Source: Pomphorhynchus laevis (lineage: Eukaryota > Acanthocephala > Palaeacanthocephala > Echinorhynchida > Pomphorhynchidae). Taken from it: 64,000 nt of DNA. Within the stretch, counting starts at the first letter, position 1, and every line of letters begins with the position of its first letter. The DNA is taken from positions 1-64,000 of the forward strand of contig WNNJ02003863.1 in the NCBI GenBank assembly GCA_012934845.2. The letters are read 5' to 3'. Positions 10,730 to 22,294 of this stretch are shown in pieces. Position numbers and translations under genes: made by a program. Under the pieces are notes generated by a model, which worked only from the letters and a program-made list of their open reading frames with translations, ran no database searches and was not told the DNA's origin.

Positions 10730-13152
10730 AACGCTCAGCCTCTGCAGCAAGAAATCCGTGGACCGCCGCTCTCCGGTCACTGCTGCTATCTGCCGAACTA
10801 TTTCGTGCATTAGGCATTCCGCATCTGGGCTTAACGCACTAAGCGTTTCCAAGTGACCGTCACAAAATTGTAGATCGGTGTCAGGAAGGAGTATTTGCTG
10901 CGTTTCTTGTCCTCTGCTCCACTGGCTACCGCTCCCGGTGCGGTCACAGCTGTATTTAGATGACTCGGTGCCAAGGTGTCTGGGCAGGTGAAGTCCCAAG
11001 CCAAACACCTGCCACTTGACCATGGAGTCAGTGACAATCCATCCGGCCGCCTGTCATCATGTTGCCAGTGACTTCGGCTCCAGGCGCGATGGAATTTCTG
11101 CCAACATCAGTGCACGCTTGATGATATCGTTGACTGCACTGTGGAGTGACAGTCTGCAGACGGACTTGTGGCAGCTGAGCCCATGTCGTCCGATGGCGTC
11201 TACATCCGCTCCGCAGACACATACATGTGGCAGACAGACTGGAACACCAAAGCGCAGGGAAATGGCGATGCGTAGTGACGAGTCGTCGAGTTTTGTGCCG
11301 AGCGACGAACAGAGACGTGTGTGAAGGTAGGCCCCGGAATGAGGTGCAGTAACCGCGATTAGACGCCCTTTGCTCGCCTGGTCAAGTGCAGCTAACAACA
11401 CCTTCGATCCCTGGACAGTATCAACGGAGTATCCCAGAATTTCTATTTTGTAGCGAAGGACGGTTGTACTGGCATGAAGCCCGCTCGAGACTGCCATTCG
11501 GTCACTGCAGTAGTGTATGTCGGTTCGCTGATACTGCAGTAGTCATTTAGTCGCCCTGACAGGATCCGAGTTATGAGTGTTTGCGACCCGGCGACCGATG
11601 ATAGGAAGGCCGGTAGAGCAATATCCGTCGCTCTCCTGATGCCGTCCGCCGTTAGCAACCGGTAGTGATGCCTGGTCCCATGCCCCATCGGACAGCGCAA
11701 TATTGAGGACGGAATGCAACAACGACCGAATTACGTTGTCGTATTCAAACAACAGTTCCTTCCTGTAGCATGGCGCGCTGCGTAGAGTGAACATCGTCTT
11801 CGGTATCGCGAAGCAGTTTTTTAGCAGGAACAGCGCATCGTGAGCGTATAGAAGCGATATCCGGCTAGACATGCGTTGTAATTAATGCAGTTTTATTTCC
11901 TATGTCTTGGCCACGCTCTTTTCACATCCGATTGGTGCTCCAAGTAACATTGCTGATACTGGGTCGACGTGTTTGACGTCTGGAGCGACTGCCTTGAAAC
12001 TTCTCACAACATCGTTGTTGTCAGTAATGAGCTCGCACTTGCCAACATTGATGACGAGTCCCAGCTCCTTTCCCCGCGCCGTCAACATACTCCAGTCTGA
12101 GAGCAACGTGTTCACATCACCACCTAACGTGACATTATCCATGTACCAGATATTGCACTCGGACTTGATGCGCTTTGTCAGTGTCAAGGCAGTCAGGCAG
12201 AAGAGCAGCGGACCGAAAGGATCGCCTTGCTGTGGTCCCTCGTCTGATATCAACGCGTACTGGCCGAAACGTAGGAACGATTTGCTGGAGTAGCAGCTGG
12301 ACAGGTATGGATACAGCTCCGGTAGCTCTCCGCCTATTACTGTCAACATCGCATCGCGGCTCAGAGTGTTAAAAGCGTTTGCGAAGTCGATTTTCAACAT
12401 AGCTTGTCCACTGCCTATGTTCGCTAAATAGCAGCGAACTGCGTGTGCAACTGCCTCTGCTCCGTGTTGAAACCCGAAGCCAAGTTGAGATGGTGACAAT
12501 ATCACGATTACCTTGTCTTTCACAGCGCGACAGGCGCCCTTGATACAAGACGGCGGAGTGGGAAGCCCACTGCTATAGGTCTGACACCTCCTCCTTTCTT
12601 TGCTTGTGCACATAACGATGCACCGTGCAAGACGGGCCTCAGAGTTGCCTGGACTCCACCAGCCAGGCACATGTTGCAGAAGTCCATTAGCGAAACTATC
12701 AGCTGCTGTCCAGCGACGCATGTGAACGGAATCGTCATATCTTTAAGGTGCTGAGGACGAAAGCCATCAAGTCCTCCTGCTGAACCTGCTGGGAATGCCT
12801 TGATCGCAGCAGCAATATCTCTATAAGTTAGCGTAAGTGTAGGATGCGAGCTGTGCGCGTTGCCAATCGTCTGTATGTCCGGTTCAGTCGACTCCGAAGA
12901 ACTGTCGATCGACGTTTCTCTCAGCGGATGCAGTAGGCGCAGAGCTGCTATCGTCTCATCGTTGAAGGGAGCCAGAGAGTCGTCGCTGGCCGCCAGCCTA
13001 ACTGCACCGCGCACGTCGTCTTCTTCGATCTTCGACGACACCCGCGCAGCCAGGTTTTGAAGGTCGTCCGTCGTTGTTTTTTTCCTCTTCCTTTTCCTAT
13101 TCTGAGTCGTCCGTTTGTGCGGCTGGCTGTGGCTGGCGACCACTTGACAAGT
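10710..13152 (-). pseudogene. B1 polyprotein (RT-RLE), at least five frameshifts
   Basis: Pieces in order: basic N-terminal region and pre-RT (13,143-12,540; GGLDGFRPQHLKD, RPIAVGFPLRRL); RT (12,530-11,900) with LKIDFANAFNT, EGPQQGDPFGPLLF (here DEGPQQ) and IWYMDNVTLGG, then KCELI; connection domain with YAHDALFLLKNCFAIPK (11,872-11,543); then GTKLDDSSLRIAISLRFG and the CCHC-like C-x-C...H...C segment (11,497-11,057); then the nuclease core RRPDG ... WDFTCPDTLAPSH ... KKRSKYS (about 11,060-10,890); then GERRSTDFLLQRLSVAIQRGN. The RT metal motif is YMDN, although YLDD or YADD is usual, so the second Asp is lost. Frameshifts occur near 12,535, 11,890, 11,690, 11,050 and 10,840. It cannot make a functional enzyme. 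Confidence 0.75.
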
Positions 13153-13172
13153 ATTCTGTCAGAGCTTTGTTC

Positions 13173-13229
13173 ACTTTAGTTGCCAGATTCGGTCGGTGCC
13201 GTTTGCCGACCGAGTCTGGCAACTAAAGT
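13173..13229. repeat. hairpin at the 5' end of B1, 24-bp arms
   Basis: Arms 13,173-13,196 and 13,206-13,229 are inverted copies with one mismatch and a 9-nt loop (tgccgtttg). It lies exactly where the B1 match ends and the AT-rich flank begins, as expected if the last-copied end of the cDNA folded back and primed itself. Confidence 0.8.
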
Positions 13230-13235
13230 AATAAT

Positions 13236-13330
13236 ATGTTATAAAATATTATTAAAAATAAATTTTAACTCTAATTGGGATATTTCTACGCATACATAAT
13301 AAATAATATACTCTGTTAGAATAAGATATT
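13236..13330 (-). repeat. dispersed repeat G (AT-rich half), copy 2
   Basis: The minus strand reads cagagtatattatttattatg, the TATGCGTAGAAATATCCCA region and AAATTTATTTTTAATAATAT, aligning closely with 26,939-27,015 (+). It directly abuts the 5' hairpin of B1. Confidence 0.55.
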
Positions 13331-13734
13331 ATACTATATAATCACGTTACACCAGAGGATATACATCAGTAGCACGCATTTGCGCATATGATAGTGATTT
13401 TATCTGAATCAAATAGATACATAACATAATAGATAATAAATAAATTGCGTCATCGTTTTTTGAAAACTTTATAATAAGGCAAATGATTAAAAAATTAAAA
13501 AAAATTCCTTGTAAAATTATAAGGATAATTTGCAATAAAGGTATTTTTCACTGTGAAGATAATGAATTGTTTCTGAGCAAAAAATTCGAATTTGGAATGT
13601 AAAAAGTATTTGCTTTTGGTGAATTGTAGAATAATTTATATCCATAATTTTTCCCATTTACATTGAATCGCGATGGATTGATATTTGTCGCAAAAATAAT
13701 TCATATTTTTATGTTTTTGATTTGAATTTAAGAA

Positions 13735-14157
13735 AGAATCAATCAAAGCAGTAATATAGTTTTATATTCTGCTAGCTACTGCTTCTAGCATCAGCAGAAA
13801 CAAAACGTACAATTTGTTCATCAGTGTATGTTTTGTTTTTGCTGATGCTACTATTAGTAGCTAGCCGCCTCGATTGGACTTTTCGAGGGGGGGGGTGAAA
13901 GACCCCGGGTGGTTCAGTCGAAGGGCGGCGTGTTGGATTGGCTGGAGGGTTTAGATCCCCCTGGACCTGAGGTCATAAAGACAAAAGAAGACAAAGACAC
14001 AATGAAGACTCCGTGAACGACCGACAGTCTCTATTTATGTTTTCTTATTCTGCATGTGTTCTAACGCTTTTTTAGTGGTTGTATAGTTATTAATAAAATC
14101 CCTACTTCCTTAGTAGCTAGCGAAATATAAAAATAAATTTCTGTTCTGATTGATTAT
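13735..14157. repeat. FB2: foldback palindrome interrupted by an A-family insertion
   Basis: The inner arms 13,771-13,810 and 13,826-13,865 pair at 34 of 40 positions around a 15-nt loop. The outer arm 13,735-13,770 pairs with 14,122-14,157 on the far side of the inserted A5 copy (tgattgatt, ctg and ataaaa runs in matching inverted order). Without A5 the element would be about 165 bp with arms of about 75 bp, like FB1 at 6.59 kb, with which it shares ctagyaact, tagcatc and cagaaa arm sequence. Confidence 0.7.
13866..14109 (+). mobile_element. A5: 5'-truncated A-family copy with a 12-bp target-site duplication
   Basis: Only the 3' UTR is present, from cgcctcgattggac through the G-run block to tattaataaaatccctactt. 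It is flanked by identical ttagtagctagc at 13,854-13,865 and 14,110-14,121, a textbook LINE target-site duplication. The insertion split foldback element FB2. The element end has no long poly(A), like the other A copies. Confidence 0.85.
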
Positions 14158-14189
14158 GCTCCAAGATTCCGAATTAAAAAAATGACCGA

Positions 14190-15697
14190 CATTAAAAAAA
14201 AGATTTATTTTAACGTGGCAAATGCGTGCCAGCGCACGCTTACATGACCACAACAAAAACAAAACTGTGAATCAGGCGTCGAGAAGGTGTGAACGGAGGA
14301 GGTGTTTGAATGTGATAAAAGAGGGAGCGCGGCGGACGTCGAGAGGGAGTTGATTCCAGGCGAGTGAGGCGGCGACGAGGAAGGATCGGAGACCGTAGTT
14401 GTTGGAGTAATTAGGAACGTGGAGTAAGAGGGTATGACAGGAACGAAGCGATAGCGAGGTGGGGCGAGTATCGTCTAAGAAAGGAAGGTTGATGAACGAT
14501 GGGGAGCCGACAGCGATGAGACGAAAAGTAATGAGAAGAAGGCGGAGTTTGATGCGGATGTGGATGGTGGGCCAGGAGAGTTGGGCAAAATATGTGGATG
14601 TGTGGTCGAAGCGACGGAGGCGAAAGAGCACTCGAACGGCGGTGTTGATTATTCGTTGTAGGGGTAGGATGATGGATTTTGGAGAATTGGCGAAAAGGCT
14701 AAGGCAGTAATCGATTTTAGGGAAAAGAAGCGATGAAAGAAGAGACATACAAGAACGGAAGTCGATAAGGGGGCGGATACGGCGGATGTCACGAAGAATT
14801 AAGTTAGACGAGCGGACCTTGTCACGGACGAAGGGTTTAAGGGAAAGGTGATCATCGAAATGGAAGCCTAAGAAAGTGAGATTGTGGACTACAGGGATGA
14901 TCGATGAGGCAAAATATACAATGGGAGGAGATATGCTAGGTTTACGGGGAAGGATCCACATTATTTTGGACTTTTCGGCGTTTAGAACGAGATGGAGATT
15001 GGAGAGACGCTTGTAGATAGAAGAGAGACAGTTGGAGGCAGAAATGGCGATGTCGTGTATGCGATTTGCGGGTGCATGAGCATAGATTAGAATGTCATCG
15101 GCGTATTGCATGACGTTAAAGGAGTAAGGTTTGATAAATGGAGAGAGATCGCCAAGCAAAAGAGAGAAAAGCAGGGGACCTAGGACTGAACCTTGTGGAA
15201 CCCTGCAAAAAATAGGGATGGGAGGGGAGGATGATGAATTAGAACAGACGCGAAAGGAACGGTCGGATAGATATGAGGCGAACCATGCTACGGAGGAGGA
15301 AGAAAAGCCGTAATCATAACGAAGGCGAGAAAGGAGGACGGAGTGGTCGACAATGTCGAATGCGGAGGAGAGGTCCAGGGAGATGAGAACACTATATAGA
15401 GCCTTGTCTCGAGAAATGAGTAAGTCGTTGTACACTTTTATGCATGCGATTTCTGTCGAGTGATTAGAGCGGAAAGCGGATTGGAAAGGAGGGTACAGAT
15501 TGGATGAGGAGAGATAAGCGTTGATTTGTATTAAGATGAGGCGTTCTAAGAGCTTAGAAAGAGTAGGGAGTAGTGAAATGGGGCGATAGCTAGAAGGAAG
15601 GGAGGGTCGAGCGATTGTTTCTTAAGGATGGGACGAACGATTGCGGATTTCCAGTGTGAAGGGAAGATACGACTGCGGATGGACGAGTTAAACAAGT
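14190..15697 (-). mobile_element. F2: 5'-truncated F-family LINE
   Basis: The sense strand is minus. It keeps the RT from FNSSIRSRIFP onward, the 3' UTR stem-loop (14,224-14,239) and the ending gccacgttaaaataaatctttttttt. The break at about 15,697 is a normal LINE 5' truncation. A 1-nt deletion near 15,590 separates the first RT codons from the long open frame. Confidence 0.85.
14272..15697 (-). pseudogene. F2 ORF2, RT and C-terminal part
   Basis: The open stretch 15,435-14,272 encodes 387 residues, preceded in another frame by about 85 more (RPISLLPTLSKLLERL, FRSNHSTEIACIKV). Motifs seen are SLDLSSAFDIVDH, RVPQGSVLGPLLF (F1 has GVPQ), YADDILIYAHA and LTFLGFHFDDHLSLKPFV. The C-terminal tail ends LLRSHLLDA. 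The APE endonuclease is missing, so the copy cannot move on its own. Identity to F1 is moderate at the protein level, so the two copies belong to different subfamilies. The 83-codon plus-strand frame is a shadow. Confidence 0.8.
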
Positions 15698-15808
15698 TAT
15701 TTGTTATTAGTTATTTTTAAACCTTTTATTATTTTCTCAAAATTCTAACTGTGCATAAATGTGTTTTATTCAAACGTGTTTAAATACTGATTTTATAATC
15801 CAAATATA

Positions 15809-15852
15809 TTTTGTAGTACAAAATATATATGGCTTCAGTTAGGTGATCCGAT
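15809..15852 (-). repeat. dispersed repeat H, copy 3
   Basis: The minus strand reads ATCGGATCACCTAACTGAAG followed by a TATATATTTTGTAC run. It is a diverged match to the H signature. Confidence 0.4.
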
Positions 15853-17702
15853 TAACAGGGTGATAAAGAAAGTACTTACAATTTTATAAATATCAAGTAT
15901 TATTAAATAAGTAAAATTTTTAAAAAATTGATGGTACGTTTCTAAGTTCTTTTCCATCAGCTTATGTAGCAGTAAACACATCAAATATGTCACATTAAAC
16001 AGTTGTTCTTTAGGTCTCGAATAAATCTTAAATTCCGATTGTCGAAATTTTAGCTTAACTTTTATCAGTATACAAACTATACATTCATTGTACAATAGAA
16101 CGACACATCTATGCAATAATATATTTGCTTAAAGAAACCTGATATAACGTAACTGTTTTCGAATACCTCGCGTATATTCCAATGTAATATATTGTAAATA
16201 ATCAGAATTATAAGGTGTTGTCTGTTCTATACTATAAGGCGATATTGTATTAGTAAAAATTGCGAAAAACAAAAATCGCAATTGCTACTAGATGCAGCAC
16301 CTAGCGGCTCTGAATGTAGCATATGCAAAACGCGATTACGGGTACGAAAAGTCGTGATGATTTCGCAAAACACAGGGATAGAGCAACTTGTCCTTTCTAA
16401 AGACAGCTCTATGCAGCACATCTTTTACACAAAGTCGTTCGTTTCTGCTGTGTTCATAAAAAACAATCATCTTACAAAAGTTGAACAAAGCAAAATACGT
16501 ATATTTAAATTTAGCTGTTTTGTCTAAAAGTCTCGATTCAGCATCTTTAAATCACCATGCCTAAAGGCGAGTAAAATAAGAGACAGTTCATATGATTCGT
16601 TAAATTGCTCAAATCGGTAATATCTACACACATTTAAGCTTTCTGTTAACAAAATTGGTGAAAAGTATCAACGTGGACGTTGAAATAGTCGAAAAGTGAT
16701 TACGAAATAGTTGGTTGTAATTACATGATTGTTGGATCGTAAGACTTATAAAGCACATGGTATGTACATTGTGCGCATGCCACAAAAATGCTTAGAGCAT
16801 CAGGTTGTAAAAAATATGCGTACCCACCTTTGGATAAAAACAATCATGCAGACATATCATACAGACGAGATATGCGAATTGCCCAGGACATGCTTAACCG
16901 AAATAGAATACATACTGTGGATATTTCTCGATATCAGGAAAATTACATATTAGCAGACTATTTTCATGCTACCCGTTGTTGCAGTTATTGCTACTGCTTT
17001 TAATAGTACAGCAGCGAGACGAGCATGATTTATAACCGGAACCAAAAATGCTTACAGCACCATAATTACACGCAAACATTAACTTTATAAGACATACTTC
17101 TGTAGACTATACGACCATAATAAATTAGTATTTCGCTGCAGAGATGAAGTCTTTTGTTAAGGACGCGGAAAAATAGCGAAAGTTCCCTAGAGGACTAGGG
17201 AATCATCGGATAATGAGATCAATACACAATAAAGCTACATTTTAAAGATAAAATAGAGTAAATACAATGATTAAAATATTTGTGCTTGAAACAAACTAAA
17301 ATCTAGTCTGCAAGATGGAAAAAACAAGCTTGCATCTTAAAGTTATTTACCAATATCATTCAGAGTTGGTCATAATATGATATTAAGGTTATGCAGTTGA
17401 ATCAAGACTAAACTTGACATTTAACTGTGCATTTATTCACAAGAGTGTCTATAATCTTCCCAAATTCATAAAAATATCTTGAAACAATTTTTCATATCCT
17501 ATTTTGACTTTAGACACATGAAATTTATCGTATCAAATTGGGATTTTTTATCGTACCAATTGGGATTTCCTGATGTCTATTTTGTTGTACGTGGATTCTT
17601 CATATATACCACGAATTATAGTTATTATATTTAATACTAATGTGATCAGAAGATCAATTATCGGTGCTTGCGATCCTTTAATGGATTTTTTCATCATTTA
17701 CT

Positions 17703-17748
17703 TTGTCAAATTTGCTAGATCACTCGTGTGATCTGGCGAAATTGACAA
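17703..17748. repeat. hairpin, 21-bp arms, loop tcgt
   Basis: Arms 17,703-17,723 and 17,728-17,748 pair at 18 of 21 positions. It is isolated in AT-rich DNA. Confidence 0.7.
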
Positions 17749-19049
17749 TATTTATAATGTAAAAATTGAAAATAGGCAGGACAAATGTTCGTTTAAATAT
17801 CAACGAAACGCCTTTCGTATTGGTCAGGGTATTGTAATCAATTAGGTAAAATATAGATCAATAATTATGAATTGTTACATCAGGATTGTCCATTCACTCC
17901 TACAAGCAGGCCGCGTTGCCCCCTGGATTGCGGTGCTGATTCTTTGCATTAGAAAGAAAAAGATGCGTGCATTCCAGGTTTGTCTAACCAAACGCCGACC
18001 AAGTTTCTGTATAAAGTCAAGAGAATCGGGGCCCACCGTTCCTATTGTCTCGATGACTATTGGGGTAAGCGTGTTGGTAAGGGTTTAAATTCACGTATTT
18101 TCGGTATTTTCGGGTTTCTGCCTCCTTTGCAACAATTTCAGTGCAATGAATCACCAAATGTTGGTTGATTTGATCCAAGGTAAATAATACATCAAAACGG
18201 ATAAAGACGAGAAGCGAAACGTTGATAAAAGGAACATTTGTCTGGGTGTCTTATTTTCTTGCAAGTGAAAATATAATAAATATACAATGATTGAACATTT
18301 TTAGCTTATTATAATATGAACGTTATTGTAATATGTTCTGAAAATATGATACACCGAATTATTTCGTCAAATTCTATATGAACGCGAAATTCTCTCCAAC
18401 AATTGAAATTAATATAATTGCTTCATTTTAAGGAAACAATTATAACCTGATCTTTAAAATAATGACAAATATGATTTAGTAGCAACAATAAATTTAACAA
18501 GTGACATGCTATAATATTCGGCAAACAATCTCGCTGACTAATCAAAGTAGCCGTCCTAAAGCTCACTTATGGAAACAATCTTGGGTGACAATCTCGAGTC
18601 TGATATTCGATTTATCAGTTGATTTAGTATTTGCAGTATTACGGCAACTTGAAATGGGCGACAGCATGTCAACAATATGTGTTCTTGCCACTTTATAATT
18701 CAATTAACGAATACTTACTTGTTACGTAAAATAAATAAATGATTGCCTTAAATAAATAACAAGTGTCAATCTAGCTGAAACAGCAAAACGAAAAAAAACC
18801 AAACAGAAGGTAATTCAACACCAATTTTGGCAGCCTTCCAACTTATATCATCACGGCATCAGATCCAGAGGTATCTGAGCCCTCCAACCAATCCAACACG
18901 CCGCCTTCCGACTGAACCACCCGGGGTCTTTCACCCCCCCCCCCGAAGAATCCAATCGGGGCGAACTAAAGAAACCTTAGCATTTGCTCTGGGGGACGTC
19001 CTCTAGAAAAGAAGACTAATCCCGAGATAGCCCAAGTGCCCCATAGGCG

Positions 19050-20905
19050 CACCTGAGATTTAAATTGAATGACAGATGCTTGGCCCCTTCCAGCGATCAC
19101 CTAGCTCTCTTCAGGATACGTTTAAGTATATCTAGGCTAGATTTCACCGACCAGTTTATCGTAACGGTGAACCCCAGGTATTTTACTCGACTCGTGAAGG
19201 CAGAGAGTGGTTGGTTAGTCAAAATGGAAGAGAGTGCAGAGAATGCTAATCTCTTAAGTTTTTACTTTGTTGCTGCGGTGCCATGGAAGAGTATAACCTG
19301 CGATTTAGCATAGTTTAAAATAAGATTAGACCGGTTTACTGGTATTTTAATCTTAAAAAGAATCGGCTGATGTAAGAGACTACGTCTTTGCACCTGAGTC
19401 CAGAGAACATGGATGTGGTATCATCAGCGTATATCACTAGACGTTGTTCGAGTTTAAATATTTTAAAGAGTTCAATGTAAGCAGCAAGGAACAAGATAGG
19501 AGAAAAAGGGAACCCTTGAGGCACACCCGTAATAGGGTAGAACTGACGCGCATCAGGGTCGTCTTCATAAAAAAACGCTTGGAGTACAGCAGTATCTCCA
19601 CCCTATTAACAATTCTTGCAAGCAACCCAAGATACCTGAGAGAAGAGATAACAAAGGGAATGGAGATGCGATCAAATACAGCAGAAAAGTCAAGAAATCA
19701 GCCACATCAAGTTGATGACTATTCTCCTGATAGAACTGATGCACTTCACCTACAGCTAAATGAACCGAGCGACCTTTGACGACCCCATGAAAACCTGGTG
19801 GGATTAATTTTTGCCTACTTAGATGGTCGCGGATAAAACTTTATCAAGAACAATTTTACCAATCCACCCCAATGCTCTATCCTTTCAACAGACAAATTTC
19901 TCTCTCTTGAATATTTTCCAGAAGGAAAACTGAACTGGATTAAGTGAAGCAATGCTAGCTTTATCCTTACCCAGTTGGAACCTATATCTAGAGCTCCAAT
20001 ATTTATTCGAGAGAGCTTATCTGGCAGAAATAGAGAGATTGGGAAGACGAAGTATAAATGCTAAGGTCTTGAGTTTTATCGGAGTGGGATTGTAAATACG
20101 ACCTTAATAGGTAGTCGAAAGCATCGTGGTAGCTTGCGAAGAGAGGTGGGAATTGAATTCGGTTAGACTCTCATTACCAATTCGGGCGATGCGTTGAATA
20201 GCTGCCTGAAATAAAGCCACTCTGATAGGATAAAAGTGGACTCTCCTTCGAAGCAGCGTATCCTCTTCTATCCGCCAACGAATCAAGTCATGAGAGGTGG
20301 ACAGATGTTGTCGCAACTGCTCCGTACAGTGGGTTCAAACAACCACCTCTCATTGAACAGTAATAAGTCGAGGAGTGAATTCGTGGATGTGCAATGAAAG
20401 GTGGGGGGCGTGGTTTGTGAATAAGATAACTGTTTCTGGCTCTGCAGAGTGCCGCATTAATCCAACGACCAGTTCTGTCGTTGAAATCACCAAGTATCAT
20501 GTCATATCCGCTGTCAAAAATCCTATCCAGGAGGTAACGGTTTTTGTGAATCTCACCTGGATGGATGTAAACATTGGCTAGACTGAGGCGTTTACCGTTC
20601 TCACTGAGTGATATAACTAAACAAGACAGGGCTGGACAAGAATAGTTTAAAAGGAGGGACGATCGTAAGGAGCATTTAACTAGGGTTAAAAGATTTCGAG
20701 ATGAAGAGGAGTGAGGAGGGGTTATGTACGGAGTATACAAGGGTGTAGATGTGTTTAGGGATAAATCGAGTAATGTCCTGGGGGAGACGGATAGACCCGT
20801 CTCCTGAAGGACTATAACATTTGCATCTCTACCATATAGAAGTCTAAGGGCAGAAGCACCTCCCGAATTTCACTGAAGGATATTCAGTAAAATGGACGAG
20901 TTTTA
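19050..20905 (-). pseudogene. A1 ORF2: endonuclease-RT, internally deleted
   Basis: Endonuclease pieces at 20,740-20,288 include YIHPGEIHKNR and GYDMILGDFNDRTGRW. The RT keeps GFPFSPILFLAAYIELF (the usual GVPQGS is damaged) and VIYADDTTSMFSG near 19.43 kb. The ATG that starts ORF2 in A2 and A3 is not found here. The deletion near 19,836 removes most of the fingers. In this family the protein nicks DNA and reverse-transcribes the element RNA. Confidence 0.7.
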
Positions 20906-20919
20906 CAGGATTGCCCAAC

Positions 20920-21907
20920 CTAGACAGAGCTAGGGGCGGTAAGGTCGCTCTTCCCGTTACTAGCCCCAGCTAGGGAAGACACTTGCCCGCGGGTAATATC
21001 TTCATTTCCCTATTCTTTTGCCTTTCTTGCCTTTCTTGCCTTAAGCTTTCCAATCTGCACAGGAGGCACAGCATGGGCTGATGCCCCCATTTTCTTTGAT
21101 TCAGGAACAGAAACGGAAGCCGGAGAAGCCGAAAACATAAAGCAAACTGGCTGGCAATCAGTACTTGAATCTACTTAAGCGTATCCTACTTAGTAGATTG
21201 CATTAACTGCAAGATGTCTCTGTCTCACATTATGGACACAGCAGTCGCGGCGCTAGTAGGTGCAGGTTTCAGCGGCAAGAGGTGACGGTCGACATGAGCT
21301 TTGAAAGCTGACCACTTCCGGACCCAAGCCGGGTGTGTTCCCGCAGTTGGAACATTTGGGGGAGGAGGCATATTTTCCCTGGTCTGGGTACAATCCATCA
21401 GACCACAATAAGCACAAAGTCTGGGGAACTTGCAACTGGTGTCCCGGTGACCCCACTTGTGGCATTTTTTGCAATGGGGATATGTGCGGTCTTCTGAACT
21501 TACATGTTTAAAATTTATATTAAATCCGAAAAACGGATTACACGCTGAGTTGGACAAAACTTCGGCGTTTTCAAGTGAAGAAGTTACGAACCCAATAGGG
21601 AGGGGATATCAACTTATCCCCATTACATTACGAAAATTTGATACATTGAATTTCTTTTCGAGTGCCATAATGTCATCTTCCTCCATGAGCGGATAAATGT
21701 TTGAGTGTTATCTAAGCCAGTGTATCGGCATGGTCTTAAAGGACCCGATATAGATAAGTTAGCGTCAAAGAAACTCTCGTATTCCTTCGCCAACCCGAAC
21801 GTGGCGAAGTATATCTTGATTTCCGCTTCATATAGTTTATTGAAGTTGAATAGTATACGGTTTTGATAGTTACTTGTAAATGATCTAAGAAAAGTGTGCA
21901 TTTCCAT
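20920..21907 (-). pseudogene. A1 gag (ORF1)
   Basis: The N-terminal part is open as 94 codons (21,907-21,623; LYEAEIKIYFA matches LFETSIKISF of A3). After a frame change the knuckle region follows (21,557-21,225) with PHCKKCHKWGHRDTSCKFPRLCAYCG, a CX2CX4HX4C knuckle followed by CX2C. The second knuckle, C..C.G..P, is degraded. The C-terminus EDITRGQ...TAPSSV ends at a TAG at 20,922-20,920. Gag of Jockey-like elements packages the element RNA. The frame is interrupted, so the copy is dead. Confidence 0.7.
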
Positions 21908-22294
21908 ATCTCTTAAATTTTAATTTAAATCAACTTCTTGGCTTTTGGGATAGTGGAAAGTTCCCATGTACCCACAACATTTGAAGAAACACAAACACTA
22001 CTGACCTGGTGGCAGGAATCAGAACAAATTAATCTTTTCTCGTTCGAATTTAACGCTATTTCCATTGATTTGTAAGCTTTTTAACAATTTTTCCTAAATC
22101 CTCTGATAGCTCCGTAACGCTGTTCATTTTTTCGTTTTATTTATGTGAATTAGCGAACTTTCGATTATCATCATACTGAATTGGCATAGTACATGAGCCA
22201 TGCAAAACTGCGTTCATTGAGTCAGCAGCACCTTCTATATTTGCCGGCATTATTTGATGACTTTCATGTGAGTGTTTCTTGAAGTGCAAAGTCA

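Larger units (their letters stand above)
10685..13229 (-). mobile_element. B1: RLE-type LINE relic with a YMDN RT, hairpins at both ends
   Basis: On the minus strand a single degraded polyprotein can be followed from about 13,152 to 10,710, flanked by a 24-bp-arm hairpin at the 5' end and a 20-bp-arm hairpin at the 3' end. From memory, this RT plus RLE-like tail (GVPVCLPHVCVCG..., RRPDG..., KKRSKYS..., AIQRGNA) is a family common in ticks, cnidarians and other invertebrates. No poly(A) or tail repeat is present. The 5' end is truncated, because no ATG precedes the frame. It abuts repeat G copy 2 at 13,236. Confidence 0.75.
15698..18730. other. AT-rich region with no recognised gene
   Basis: Several frames of 60-80 codons start with ATG (16,282; 16,729; 17,867; 18,501 and others), but none shows a domain I know. 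Slightly GC-richer patches at about 16,260-16,440 and 17,870-18,180 may be decayed mobile elements or unrecognised exons. Repeat H copy 3 lies near 15.83 kb and a hairpin at 17,703-17,748. Confidence 0.5.
18730..21990 (-). mobile_element. A1: A-family Jockey-like LINE, broken
   Basis: Minus-strand order: gag (about 21.9-20.92 kb), ORF2 (about 20.905-19.05 kb), then the 3' UTR with the G-run block at 18,910-18,950. The 3' end near 18,730 is approximate. Compared with A3, ORF2 lacks about 370 bp: sequence near 19,836 jumps from the pre-RT finger region straight to an earlier linker segment. It lies head to head with F1, which starts near 22.3 kb on the other strand. Confidence 0.8.

Noticed and set aside
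11016-12372. Plus-strand frames of 65-128 codons across B1
   Set aside because: Antisense to the recognisable B1 RT and nuclease.
16282-18698. Small ATG frames between F2 and A1
   Set aside because: 60-82 codons, no domain, no neighbours in order. Numbers are as expected by chance in this length.
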